Shown one piece after another: positions 42,390 to 54,123 of a stretch of 64,000 nt of DNA (the first letter of the stretch is position 1; each line of letters begins with the position of its first letter). Source of the DNA: Gemmatimonadota bacterium (GTDB lineage: Bacteria > Gemmatimonadota > Gemmatimonadetes > Gemmatimonadales > GWC2-71-9); contig JADKJZ010000001.1 of NCBI GenBank assembly GCA_016720805.1, positions 248,001 through 312,000 on the forward strand. Reading direction: 5' to 3'. Position numbers and translations under genes: made by a program. The notes beneath the pieces are model-generated. The model was not told the origin of the DNA. It made no database searches and worked only from the letters and a program-made list of their open reading frames with translations.

Positions 42390-44341
42390 GCCGGCGTTGC
42401 CTTCGGTGTCAGGCTCGTGTTCGGCGCCCGGCCCTGGCGCAGTAGCCGCTTGACTTCCGCGTGCGCGCCAAGCTCAAGCAGCAGCTCCTGCTCGAGTGCG
42501 CGCGCATCGTGCAGCTTCGCCGTGAGTTCTCCGCTCATCGCCGCGGCCCCGCCGACACGGCCCAGCACCATGCGCAGCCGCTCGAGTGCGATCACGGCGC
42601 GCTCCTGCCGCGTGGCCAATCGTGCGTCGAGCGCGTCGGCCTCGGCGGAGCGGCGCACCCGCGGTCCTTGCAGTGCCGCGCGCAACTCACGCGCCTCGGC
42701 GACGCGGTTGCTGAGTGCTCGCGCAATCTTCGGCAGGTCGGCCGTCCCTTCGCGTGCGCTTGGGGGCAGTGCCTGCCACATCTCCTCGATCGCGAGGTCG
42801 AGCACCAGCTCGGTGGGCCGATGCAGCGTGCGGTCGGTCCCTTCGGACTTGCCCAGGCCGAACGAGGCCAGCTTCAACATCCCCGCGCCGAGGGCGGAGC
42901 CCCAGAAGCCGTCGCGGAGGCGCGCCCAGAGGCCATTCGGCGTGAAGTGGAAGGCAGGCACCAGGAAGTTGAAGCCAAGGCCCGACAGGAAGGTCAGCAG
43001 GCAGTACTGGCTGATGGTCGCCACGAGTTCCATCACGTCCCCGAAGCGGGACCAGTCGCTGCCGGTCGGCGAGTAGGGCAGCAGGAAGGGCACCAGGCCG
43101 AGGGCAAGGAGGAGCCAGGTCAGGCCGGCGAGCCACGCCACGTCATTGACCACCCGCCCGAGGAGCGACGCCGTGCGCCGCCCCGCGCGTTGCGCGGCCT
43201 GACGAGCCCTCGCCAGCGCCTGCACGAGGTCGCCATGGTGGAAGCCCGCATTCGCGAGGCGCCGCAGCAGGGTCAGCTCGATGCCGAGATGCACCGTGCC
43301 GATGACGGCAAAGGTCATCGCCGCGAAGAAGCCGGCGGTCATCAGGCTGCCATAGCGGCCGTAGAATTGGACGCTGGTGAAGTTGGTCATGGCGCCGATG
43401 GTCAGCATCGCGGTGACCGACATGCCGAGCGCGTAGAACGGGCGGACCATCTCCCATCGCGTGACCCAGCGCCGGAGCGGGTCGGCGAGTGCCACCCGTT
43501 CGCCATCCCCCGCCACCAATGCGAGCCAGGCCTCGGCGCCATCCGGACGCGCGGAGGGGTCCTTCGCCAGCGCCGCCTCAAGCGCGCGCGCCAATCGCGA
43601 CGAGGTGCCTGGTGCGGCTCGCAGCAACGGCGGCACCGGCTCGGTCAGGTGCTTGAGGAGGAGTGCCGGCGTGTCGTCGGCCATGAACGGCGTGTGCCCA
43701 GCGAGCATGGTCCAGCCGGTCACGCCGAGCGCGTAGAGGTCACTGGCGGCTGTCGCCTGCGCGCCCTGGATCACCTCGGGGGCGATGTACGATGGCGTGC
43801 CGAGCAGCGGCTCCTCGCCGTCGCGATCGACGGCCGCGGCGATGCCGAAGTCGGCCAGCACGGCCCGGCCCGTCTGCCGCTCGAGGAGGATGTTCTCGAT
43901 GGTGACGTCACGATGGACGATGCCCATCGCATGGGCATACGAGAGCGCCCAGGCCACCTCACGGAGGATGCGTTCGGCGTCCTCGCCGCGGAGTGGTCCC
44001 TCGCGGCGGAGCCGATCGCCGACACTTTCGCCGTCAATCAGCCCCATCACGAAGAACACCAGGTCGTCCTGTGCTTCCACGGCGTAGATCGGGACGATGT
44101 GCGGATGGGAGAGCCGGGCGCCGGTGCGTGCCTCGCGGAGGAAGCGTTCGCGCTGCTCGGGGTCGGCGGCGAGTGCCGGATGCAGCACCTTCAGGGCCAC
44201 CGGCCGATCGAGCGCGACGTCGCGCGCGAGGTAGACGGTGCCCATCCCGCCGCGACCGAGTTCCCGCTCGATCGACCACGTGCCCGCCAGCGATTCCTGC
44301 AATCGCTCGAAGAGCTTCGTCTCGTCGGCGGGTGCCGTCAC
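42386..44341 (-). CDS. Membrane Ser/Thr protein kinase, paralogue 2 of 4
   Basis: 651 residues. Gly-rich loop GRGGMGTVYLARD, ATP lysine VALKVLHPA, HRDVTIENILLE, DFGIAAA, GTPSYIAPEVIQG. Membrane helices follow in the C-terminal half (ALGMSVTAMLTIGAM; AMTFAVIGTVHLGIEL; LTWLLLALGLVPFLLPY), then LHRPTELVLDLAIEEMWQALP. The catalytic-loop residue after HRDV is T, not K. Kinase domains are mutually similar across the four genes, so they arose by tandem duplication. Confidence 0.9.
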   Translation of the reverse strand: MTAPADETKLFERLQESLAGTWSIERELGRGGMGTVYLARDVALDRPVALKVLHPALAADPEQRERFLREARTGARLSHPHIVPIYAVEAQDDLVFFVMGLIDGESVGDRLRREGPLRGEDAERILREVAWALSYAHAMGIVHRDVTIENILLERQTGRAVLADFGIAAAVDRDGEEPLLGTPSYIAPEVIQGAQATAASDLYALGVTGWTMLAGHTPFMADDTPALLLKHLTEPVPPLLRAAPGTSSRLARALEAALAKDPSARPDGAEAWLALVAGDGERVALADPLRRWVTRWEMVRPFYALGMSVTAMLTIGAMTNFTSVQFYGRYGSLMTAGFFAAMTFAVIGTVHLGIELTLLRRLANAGFHHGDLVQALARARQAAQRAGRRTASLLGRVVNDVAWLAGLTWLLLALGLVPFLLPYSPTGSDWSRFGDVMELVATISQYCLLTFLSGLGFNFLVPAFHFTPNGLWARLRDGFWGSALGAGMLKLASFGLGKSEGTDRTLHRPTELVLDLAIEEMWQALPPSAREGTADLPKIARALSNRVAEARELRAALQGPRVRRSAEADALDARLATRQERAVIALERLRMVLGRVGGAAAMSGELTAKLHDARALEQELLLELGAHAEVKRLLRQGRAPNTSLTPKATPA

Positions 44342-46299
44342 GCGGCCTTCGGGGTGGGCGTCGGCGTGGAGCCCGCGTCGGCGCGGCGCGCGGGACGGCC
44401 GAGCAGCACGCGCACCTCGTTGTGGGCGGCAAGATCGACCAACAGGGACTGCTCCAGCTCGCGCGCGCCCGCAAGATGTGCGGTCAACTCCTGGCTCTGC
44501 TCCTTCGAGGCCACCAGCCGGAGCAACTGCAGGCGCAGCCGTTCCAGTGTCGCGACGGCCTCCCGGTGGCGCAGTTCCACCGCCTCGCGCGACGCCGTCA
44601 ACCGGTGTTGCTCCGCCTCGTCGTGGTCGGTCTCGCGCTCACTCTCGCGGAGGCGGTCGGCGATGTCGCGCAGCTCGCCGGCACTCGCTTGCAGCATGTG
44701 CGCCAGCGCCGGCACATCACCGAGACCGTCGCGGAGCGGCGCGGGGATCGCGTGCCAGAGATCGTCGACGGCGAGGCCGAGGACGAGCTCGGTGTTGCGA
44801 TGGAGGGTCGATGCGGCCGCGAGGCGCTGTGGCTGGCCCAGCGAGGCGAGCGTCGTGACGGCCGCGGCGAAGCGCGACTGCCAGAAGCGCTCGACCAGCC
44901 GACGGAAGCGGCCATTCGGCGCGATCCGGAAGCCCGGCGAGGCGAAGCCGATGCCGACCCCGGTGAGCGTCGCGAGATAGAGCGTGCTCGACATGCTGAG
45001 GATCGTGGTCTTCACGTAGATCGCCTCGGCACTCCAGCTGTACCAGGATTCGATGTTGGGATAGATGAAGCCGAAGACGATCGCGAGCACCACGGCGCCG
45101 ACGACCGTCAGGTCGAAGACGACGCGCCCGGGAAGCGGCGGGATGCCCTCCTTGCGCCGCTCGCGCTCGAGGGTGTCTCGCCAATGCGGGTAGGCGGCGC
45201 GAATATCGGCAATGCCGAAGCCGACGCGGTGGAGGGCACGGAGCGCCCACGCCTCGAAGCCGAGGTGCGCCAGCAGCGGGATCGCGGTGATGCTCAGCAC
45301 GGACGAAATGCCGGCGGCGATCAGCAGCGCCTGCGACTCGAACCGCTGCGATCCCCAGAAGAGCAGCCACGTCTGCAATGCCAGGATTGGCGTGGCCAGG
45401 GAGTAGATGGGGCGGAAGCGCTCCCAGCGCGTGAACCAGTGCTTGAGGGCCGGTGCGATCGCGACCGGCTCCGGCGCGCGCTCGAGCAGTGCAAGCAGCG
45501 TCGCCGCGTCGGCAGGCCGTGCATCGGCATCCTTGGCGAGGCATTGCTCCACGGCGGCCACCAACCGGCGCGACGCACCGCGCGCCAGTGGTGCCAGGAC
45601 GGGGACCGGTTGCACCAGGTGTTTGGCGAGCACGGCGGCGGCGGTGTCCGCCTCGAACGGCGCTCGGCCCGCGAGCGCATGCCAGGTGACCACGCCGAGG
45701 GCGTAGAGGTCGCTCGAGGCCGTGGCGGGCTCGCCGCGAATCACCTCGGGCGCGAGATAGCCTGGGGTGCCGAAGCGTGGTTGCGACTCGATCGCCTCGA
45801 GTGCCGTCGCGAGGCCGAAGTCGCCGAGCAGCACGCGGCCGGAATCGCGCTCGATCAGGACGTTCTCCAGGGTCAGGTCGCGGTGCACCACGCCCTGCGC
45901 GTGGGCATAGCCAAGCGCCCAGGCGACCTCGCGCAGCAATCGCTCCCCTTCGTCGGGTGGCAATGCACCCCGGCGGCGCACCCGGGCCCCCAGCGTTTCC
46001 CCGTCGATCAACGCCATCACCAGGAAGGGGCGAGCCCCTGCCGCCTCGACGGCGTAGATCGGCACGATGTGCGGGTGCGCCAGACGGGCCGCCGTGCGGG
46101 CCTCGTGCAGGAAGCGGGAGCGCGCGGCAGGATCGGCCGCGAGGTCGGCATGGAGAAACTTGATGGCGACCGGACGGTCCAGTTTCACGTCACGCGCCAG
46201 ATAGACCGTGCCCATGCCGCCGCGCCCGAGTTCGCGCTCGAGGGAGTAGCGGCCCAGGACGGATTCCTGCAGGGCGATGAATTCGGGGGAGAGGGCCAT
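44338..46299 (-). CDS. Membrane Ser/Thr protein kinase, paralogue 1 of 4
   Basis: 653 residues; the first gene of the tandem set. K47 lies in VAIKFLHAD, HRD is at residues 139-141 (HRDLTLENVL), DFGLA follows, and the activation segment ends GTPGYLAPEVIRG. The C-terminal half has membrane helices and LHRNTELVLGLAVDDLWHAIP. ATG 46299 is chosen because the kinase domain and its leading helix (MALSPEFIALQESVLGRYSLE) match the other three starts. Confidence 0.9.
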   Translation of the reverse strand: MALSPEFIALQESVLGRYSLERELGRGGMGTVYLARDVKLDRPVAIKFLHADLAADPAARSRFLHEARTAARLAHPHIVPIYAVEAAGARPFLVMALIDGETLGARVRRRGALPPDEGERLLREVAWALGYAHAQGVVHRDLTLENVLIERDSGRVLLGDFGLATALEAIESQPRFGTPGYLAPEVIRGEPATASSDLYALGVVTWHALAGRAPFEADTAAAVLAKHLVQPVPVLAPLARGASRRLVAAVEQCLAKDADARPADAATLLALLERAPEPVAIAPALKHWFTRWERFRPIYSLATPILALQTWLLFWGSQRFESQALLIAAGISSVLSITAIPLLAHLGFEAWALRALHRVGFGIADIRAAYPHWRDTLERERRKEGIPPLPGRVVFDLTVVGAVVLAIVFGFIYPNIESWYSWSAEAIYVKTTILSMSSTLYLATLTGVGIGFASPGFRIAPNGRFRRLVERFWQSRFAAAVTTLASLGQPQRLAAASTLHRNTELVLGLAVDDLWHAIPAPLRDGLGDVPALAHMLQASAGELRDIADRLRESERETDHDEAEQHRLTASREAVELRHREAVATLERLRLQLLRLVASKEQSQELTAHLAGARELEQSLLVDLAAHNEVRVLLGRPARRADAGSTPTPTPKAA

Positions 46300-46346
46300 G
46301 ACGCCGCCTGCCCGAGCAAGAATCGTGCGTCCGACGACTGACAAAA

Positions 46347-46382
46347 CGGCGGCCCCCACCAGAATGCAGGTGGGGGCCGCCG
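46347..46382. terminator. Strong hairpin terminator
   Basis: A perfect 14-bp stem (46347-46360 with 46369-46382) around an 8-base loop, just behind the lipoprotein stop at 46401 on the minus strand. It has no heptamer arms, in contrast to the other intergenic elements. No long T run follows on the minus strand. Confidence 0.75.
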
Positions 46383-46400
46383 CTCACGTTTCAGGCTGCG

Positions 46401-46859
46401 TCAGGGCTGCTTCGTCGCTGTCCAGGTCACCCGGCCGAGGACGGAGTCATGCTTCTCGGCCAGCATCGTGGTGCCGGTCCCGACGAGCGCCCCGGCGGCG
46501 TCGAGTCGGCCGACCGAGACCCACATGACCTTGGCCTTCCCCGACATCTTCGTCGAGTGGGCCTCGGAGGTGGCGACCATGCTGTCGCCCGAGAAGACCG
46601 CGGTGTAGTTCACGACCTTCTCTCCCGGTACTGCGAAGGTGCCGGTGCTGTCACTGGTGGCGGTGGCGGTCCATGTCGATACGACCGAGTCCGTGCCGGC
46701 CAACTTGGAGGTTCCGTTCCAGGCACCGGTCACCTGAGCCGCCGTCAGTGCCGGCGGGGGCGCCGGCGCGACGGGTGTGGTCGAATCGTCAGGAGCGGGG
46801 GCCTTCTCGCCACCGGCGCAGGCGGCGAGGAGGATCGTGCAGAGCAGGGGAAGGCGCAT
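46401..46859 (-). CDS. Small lipoprotein of unknown function
   Basis: 152 residues, lipobox ILLAACAGG, then a Pro/Thr-rich linker and a beta-strand-rich domain (ITGAWNGTSKL-like block, TFAVPGEKVVNYTAVFSGDSMV, GRVTWTATKQP). No family assigned. It sits at the upstream end of the kinase series but is separated from it by a terminator. Confidence 0.7.
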   Translation of the reverse strand: MRLPLLCTILLAACAGGEKAPAPDDSTTPVAPAPPPALTAAQVTGAWNGTSKLAGTDSVVSTWTATATSDSTGTFAVPGEKVVNYTAVFSGDSMVATSEAHSTKMSGKAKVMWVSVGRLDAAGALVGTGTTMLAEKHDSVLGRVTWTATKQP

Positions 46860-46961
46860 GGCGGTAGGCTCTCCGGTCCGAGGGTGGCGACAGGCTGCAG
46901 AAAGGGCAAACGCCGCCACCTTGAGGATGCAGTCCGGTACCGGAACCAGCAAGCCGCCGGG

Positions 46962-47348
46962 CTACCCTGGGAGCGCCACGGTGCAGGTCGTGAGGAAGCC
47001 GCCACGGACGTTGTAGACCGTCGTCACCGAGAGCCGCTTCGCCTTGAGCACCCGCTGCAGGTCCTCGGCGAAGCGTGCCGTCGCGTGCTCCTGGAAGATC
47101 CCCACGTTGCGATAGCTCATCATGTAGTACTTGAGGCTCTTGAGTTCGATGCAGGCATCGCTCGGGACGTACTCGAGCGTCAGCTTCGCAATGTCGGGAA
47201 GTCCGCTGAACGGGCACACCGCCGAGAACTCGTCCGTGGTGGTCACGATCTGTTGATCGGGCCCCTGGTACGGGAAGGTCTCGAGGACCGCCACGTCGAT
47301 GGCTTCGGGTCCCGTGAATGAAATGGTGCGGCCTTCGGCGGTCGCCAT
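46962..47348 (-). CDS. queF: NADPH-dependent 7-cyano-7-deazaguanine reductase
   Basis: 128 residues, the short (unimodular) QueF form. It reduces preQ0 to preQ1 in queuosine synthesis for tRNA modification. The thioimide-forming cysteine is in FSAVCPFSGLPD, and the binding motif ELKSLKYYMMSYRN is intact. The start ATG 47348 fits the family length. A TAGATTTC promoter-like element lies about 31 bases upstream, overlapping the stop codon of the polymerase gene. Other queuosine genes are not in the window. Confidence 0.95.
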   Translation of the reverse strand: MATAEGRTISFTGPEAIDVAVLETFPYQGPDQQIVTTTDEFSAVCPFSGLPDIAKLTLEYVPSDACIELKSLKYYMMSYRNVGIFQEHATARFAEDLQRVLKAKRLSVTTVYNVRGGFLTTCTVALPG

Positions 47349-47383
47349 GCGTTGCTCCGGAAGTGAAGTGTCCAGCCGGAAAT

Positions 47384-48601
47384 CTAGTCGGCGTCCCCGG
47401 CGCCATCGGCGCGGCGAGGGTCGGGGCGGCCCACGAGGCGGGCCGCCTGCATCGCCTCGAAGCCGAAGCGTGCCCGCACCGCGTCCACGGCGCGCGAGAC
47501 CTCGCGTGCCTTGCCGCGCGCCTCCGGTTCGAAGAGGTCCGGTGCCTCGGCCTGGCCAAGGGCGGTCGCGGCGATGCCGAGCAGGCGCACTGCCTGCCGC
47601 TTGCTGCGCGCGGCCGCGAGTGCCGGCGCGAGGAGCCGCCGGGCGGCCGCCATCAACTCGGCGTCGAGCGCGGTCGGGGAGGTCAGCGTGGTGCGTCGCG
47701 TGACCGTCGTGAAGTCGGAGTGCCGCAGCTTGAGCACGACGGCACCCGCCTGCAGTCCTTCGTCCCGCAGCTGCCCGGCGACGCGCGCCGTGAGGAGATG
47801 CAGCATGCGGTCGAGGGCCGCGCCGTCGGTGACGTCGCGCGGGAACGTCGTCTCGCGCGAGACCGACTTCGGCGGGCCCGAGGCGCGCACGATGCTGCCA
47901 CCGGCGCCATCGGCGCGTCGCTTGAGCGCGATGGCCTCCTCGCGGCCGAGGAGCGCGCCGAGGTCGTCGACGGCCATGGCCTGCACCTGCGCCACGTCGT
48001 TGAGGCCGCGCGCCGCCAGGCGGTCCGCGGTCTTGGGGCCAATCCCCGGCAGTGCCTTGAGTGGCAGGCCCGCCAGAAAACCGCGCTCCCATCCGCTGCG
48101 CACCTCGCAGATCCCGCGGGGCTTGGCATAGTCCGAGGCGAGCTTCGCCAGCATCCGGTTCGGCCCGATGCCGATCGAACAGTCGAGGTCGGCGCTCTGG
48201 CGCACGTCGTGGCGGATCTGCGTGGCCACGTCGAGCAGCGAGACGGGATGCAGCAGGTCAGTGCCGCTGAAATCGAGGTAGCCCTCGTCCATGCCGGTCA
48301 TCACGACCAGTGGCGCATGACGATCCAGCACGGCGCGCACCGCGCGCGACGCCTCCTTGTACCACGCGAACTCCCCTTTCACGAACGTGGCGCCGGGGCA
48401 GCGCCGCGCGGCCTCGGCGATCGGCATGCCGCTCCGCACCCCGAACGCGCGCGCCCCATACGAGGCCGATTGCACCACGCCGCGCGACTGCCGCCGGCCG
48501 CCGACGATGAGCAGGTCGACGCCCTCGAGGGCGGGGTCGTGGCGGCGGCAGACCTCGACGAAGAAGGCGTCGAGATCGCAATGCAGGATCCGGGTGGACA
48601 T
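47384..48601 (-). CDS. dinB: Y-family DNA polymerase (Pol IV type)
   Basis: 405 residues. Catalytic acids lie in HCDLDAFFVEV and in MDEGYLDF (normally IDEAYLD). The HhH region PGIGPKTADRLAARGL and the little-finger domain (SVSRETTFPRDVTD) are in place. It copies past damaged bases at low fidelity. The C-terminus after about residue 365 is Ala/Arg-rich and lacks a clear beta-clamp motif. Confidence 0.92.
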   Translation of the reverse strand: MSTRILHCDLDAFFVEVCRRHDPALEGVDLLIVGGRRQSRGVVQSASYGARAFGVRSGMPIAEAARRCPGATFVKGEFAWYKEASRAVRAVLDRHAPLVVMTGMDEGYLDFSGTDLLHPVSLLDVATQIRHDVRQSADLDCSIGIGPNRMLAKLASDYAKPRGICEVRSGWERGFLAGLPLKALPGIGPKTADRLAARGLNDVAQVQAMAVDDLGALLGREEAIALKRRADGAGGSIVRASGPPKSVSRETTFPRDVTDGAALDRMLHLLTARVAGQLRDEGLQAGAVVLKLRHSDFTTVTRRTTLTSPTALDAELMAAARRLLAPALAAARSKRQAVRLLGIAATALGQAEAPDLFEPEARGKAREVSRAVDAVRARFGFEAMQAARLVGRPDPRRADGAGDAD

Positions 48602-48639
48602 CCCCTAGATTCTAGCCGTCCCGCACCACTGGAGTCGTG

Positions 48640-49529
48640 ATGAAGATCGGATTCGCCGGCCTGGGGGCCATCGGTACCCCCATGGCCGACCGCTGCGCCG
48701 CCCGCGAGGGGCTCGTCGTCTGGAACCGGACGCCGGCCAAGGCGGAGGCCTTTGCGGCCGACCACCCGGGCGTCTCCGTGGCCCGCACCCCGCGCGAAGT
48801 GGCGGCCGGGATGGACGCGGTGATCACCTGTCTGCCGACCTCGGGGGACGTGGCGGCACTGCTGGAGGGGCCGGAGGGGCTCCTCGCCGGCCTCGCCGAG
48901 GGGGCGATCCTGGTCGACTGCACTTCCGGCGATCCGGCCACCTCGCGCGTCATCGCGGCGCGCCTTGCCGAGCGGGGCATCGCCTTCGTGGACGCCCCGG
49001 TGAGCGGCGGCCCGCCACTCGCGGCGAAGGGGCGTTGACCATCATGTGCGGCGGCACGGCGGAGGATGTCGCGCGGGCCGAGGAGGTCGTCGCGCCGTTC
49101 GCGGGGAAGGTCGTGCACCTCGGACCGGTGGGCGCCGGACATGCGATGAAGGCCGTGAACAACGCGCTGCTTGCGGTGCACATCCTCGCGCTCGGCGAAG
49201 GGATGGTCACGCTCGCCAAGGCAGGGATCGATCCGCGCGCGGCGATCGATGTCCTCAATGCGTCGAGTGGCCGGTCGATGGTGAGTGAGGTCCTGATTCC
49301 CGAGCGGGTGCTCACCGGGCTCTACCCGCAGCTCTTCCGACTCGCGCTGCTCGAGAAGGACATCGGCATCGCCGAGGCGCTGGCGCGCGAGGTGGGCGTG
49401 GCGGCCCCGGTCCTCGCGTCCGTGCGCGAGGAGTACCGTGGTCTGCGGGCCTCGCTGGGCGAGCAGGCCGACTACCTCGACCCGATCCGTGCGGCCGAAG
49501 CGGCGGCCGGCGTGCTGCTCCGCGGATGA
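48640..49529 (+). pseudogene. NAD-dependent beta-hydroxyacid dehydrogenase (3-hydroxyisobutyrate type), split by a frameshift
   Basis: Two consecutive frames encode one protein: an N-terminal Rossmann domain (MKIGFAGLGAIGTPMA, IVDCTSGDP-like block and DAPVSGGPPLAAKG), then a C-terminal all-alpha domain beginning LTIMCGGTAED with the catalytic lysine in GAGHAMKAVNN. A single-base change near 49034, inside GGGGCGTTGACC, splits them. The remainder is well conserved, so the split is probably a sequence error. GGAG at 48631 supports the ATG at 48640. A member of the family that oxidises 3-hydroxyisobutyrate, tartronate semialdehyde or related acids. Confidence 0.82.
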
Positions 49530-50368
49530 CCGACCAGCTGCAGGGCGAGCCACCGGTGCTGGTGCTGGTCGCGATCCAGGATCTGGTGAACCTCGCGTCA
49601 TGCATTCGCATCGCGAAGAACTTCGGCGTGATGGACGTGCGGCTGGTCCAACCCGAGTGCCCGATCGATCACTATCGCATCGAAGGCGTCGCGCACAACA
49701 CCGCCGACCTGCTCGACCGGATGACCATTCATGATTCGCTCGACGAGGCGTTCGCCGACCTGACCCACGTCGTGGCGCTCACGGGCCGCGAGCGCACCGC
49801 CAAACGGACCACGCTGCGCCCGCGCGAGGCGGCGGCCGAGCTGGTGGAGCGGTCGCGGGTCGGCCGGGTCGGCATTCTCGCGGGGCGCGAGGCGCACGGG
49901 CTCCAGAACGAGGAGCTCGATCGCTGCGCACAGCTGGTCACCATCTCGGCGAACCCCGACTATTCGTCGCTGAACCTGGCGCAGGCGTGGGCGGTGATGG
50001 CCCACGAGCTCTGGGTGGCGCGCGGGGGCGACACGATTCCGCTGAAGGCGCCGCGTCACGCGGCCGGGCCGGCGACGCACGAACAGATGGAGGCGCTCTT
50101 TCACGACTGGGAGGGAGCCCTGACGGCGATCCAGTTCTTCAAGAAGCGCGATCCGGAGCTGGTGATGCGCGGCTTCCGGGAACTGATCTACCGGGCCGAT
50201 CCGGATGGCCGGGAGGCCACCCTCCTCCGGGCCATCGGCCTCGAGGTCGGCCACTACATGCGCCGGGCGGGGCTGCTGCCGCCCCGGGAGCGCGACGCGC
50301 CGAGGGGAACCCCGGCCGAGGCGGCGGGTACCGCCGGCGATCCCCCTCCTTCGGCGGACCGACCGTAG
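49526..50368 (+). CDS. TrmJ-like SpoU-family RNA methyltransferase
   Basis: 280 residues. SPOUT fold with the three family motifs: NLASCIRIAKNFGV, GILAGREAHGLQNEEL and YSSLNLAQAWAVMAHEL. This is the TrmJ group, which 2'-O-methylates tRNA position 32, though the target here is only inferred. The ATG overlaps the preceding stop by four bases. A TrmJ-like alpha-helical C-terminal extension of about 100 residues is present. Confidence 0.88.
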   Translation: MTDQLQGEPPVLVLVAIQDLVNLASCIRIAKNFGVMDVRLVQPECPIDHYRIEGVAHNTADLLDRMTIHDSLDEAFADLTHVVALTGRERTAKRTTLRPREAAAELVERSRVGRVGILAGREAHGLQNEELDRCAQLVTISANPDYSSLNLAQAWAVMAHELWVARGGDTIPLKAPRHAAGPATHEQMEALFHDWEGALTAIQFFKKRDPELVMRGFRELIYRADPDGREATLLRAIGLEVGHYMRRAGLLPPRERDAPRGTPAEAAGTAGDPPPSADRP

Positions 50369-50399
50369 TTGAACGGAGGGGGGTCCTCCGCTAACTTTG
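50369..50399 (+). promoter_or_regulatory. Promoter of the act operon
   Basis: TTG at 50369-50371 and TAACTTTG at 50392-50399 are separated by 20 bp. That matches the -33 TTG and -7 TAnnTTTG of Bacteroidota promoters. It lies 98 bases upstream of actA, in the gap after the TrmJ-like gene. Confidence 0.55.
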
Positions 50400-50496
50400 C
50401 GCCCGGCAGAGGGGGTCGCAGGCGACCCCTTCTTACTGCAGGACCTCGATCGTGAAATCTTTCACAAAGTCGGATCCTCTTCGGCGGTCAGCGACT

Positions 50497-51073
50497 ATGC
50501 GCAAGCGGTTCTTCCGTGGACTCGGTGCGGCGGTGGTGATGACGGGCGCCATGGCGCTCCTCTCGCCGCTCGGCGCCCAGAAGGCGGCCCCCCCCACCAT
50601 CGCGGCCCTCACGGCCTCCGACTCGGCGGGATTCAAGGGCCCCAAGCAACCGATCCTCTTCCGACACGACGTGCATGCCGGCATGCTGAAGATGCAATGC
50701 CAGTATTGCCACTACTCGGCCAACGTCTCGTCCGAGCCTGGCATTCCGAGCATGCAGACCTTGCATGGGGTGTCATGCGGCGGTCGCCGGCAAGACCAAG
50801 GAGAACAAGGTCGAGATCCAGAAGCTCAGGGACGCCTGGAGCAAGAAGCTTCCGGTCGAGTGGACCCGGGTGCACGAGCTGGCCCGCCACGTCCACTTCC
50901 CCCACCAGCGCCACATCAAGGCGCTCGGCGCGAATGCCTGCGCCACTTGCCACGGCAACGTCGCGCGCATGCCGCAGGTCTACAAGGTCAACAACGTGAA
51001 CAACATGGGCTTCTGCATCAGCTGTCACATCGAGCGGAAGGTTTCGCGCGATTGCACCGTGTGCCACTACTGA
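50497..51073 (+). CDS. actA: ActA, pentahaem cytochrome c of alternative complex III (one frameshift)
   Basis: The frame starting at ATG 50497 (MRKRFFRGLGAAVVMTGAM, signal sequence) must shift by one base near 50760 to give the intact pentahaem protein. Haem sites: CQYCH, CMGCH (restored by dropping one T), CATCH, CISCH and CTVCH. Together they match the ActA size of about 190 residues. ActA passes electrons from complex III to an acceptor on the periplasmic side. The shift is probably a sequencing error because the rest of the operon is intact. Confidence 0.82.
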
Positions 51074-51107
51074 TATGACGACGCGACTGCCTGACCAGGG
51101 AGCGGCG

Positions 51108-54122
<3,015 letters not shown>

Positions 54123-54123
54123 G

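Noticed and set aside
42461..44980. Long plus-strand frame opposite the kinase genes
   Set aside because: No start context or domain; the minus strand kinases explain the region.
47349..48092. In-frame extension of queF upstream into the polymerase gene
   Set aside because: QueF is about 130 residues; the extension is antisense-like low complexity in the polymerase region.
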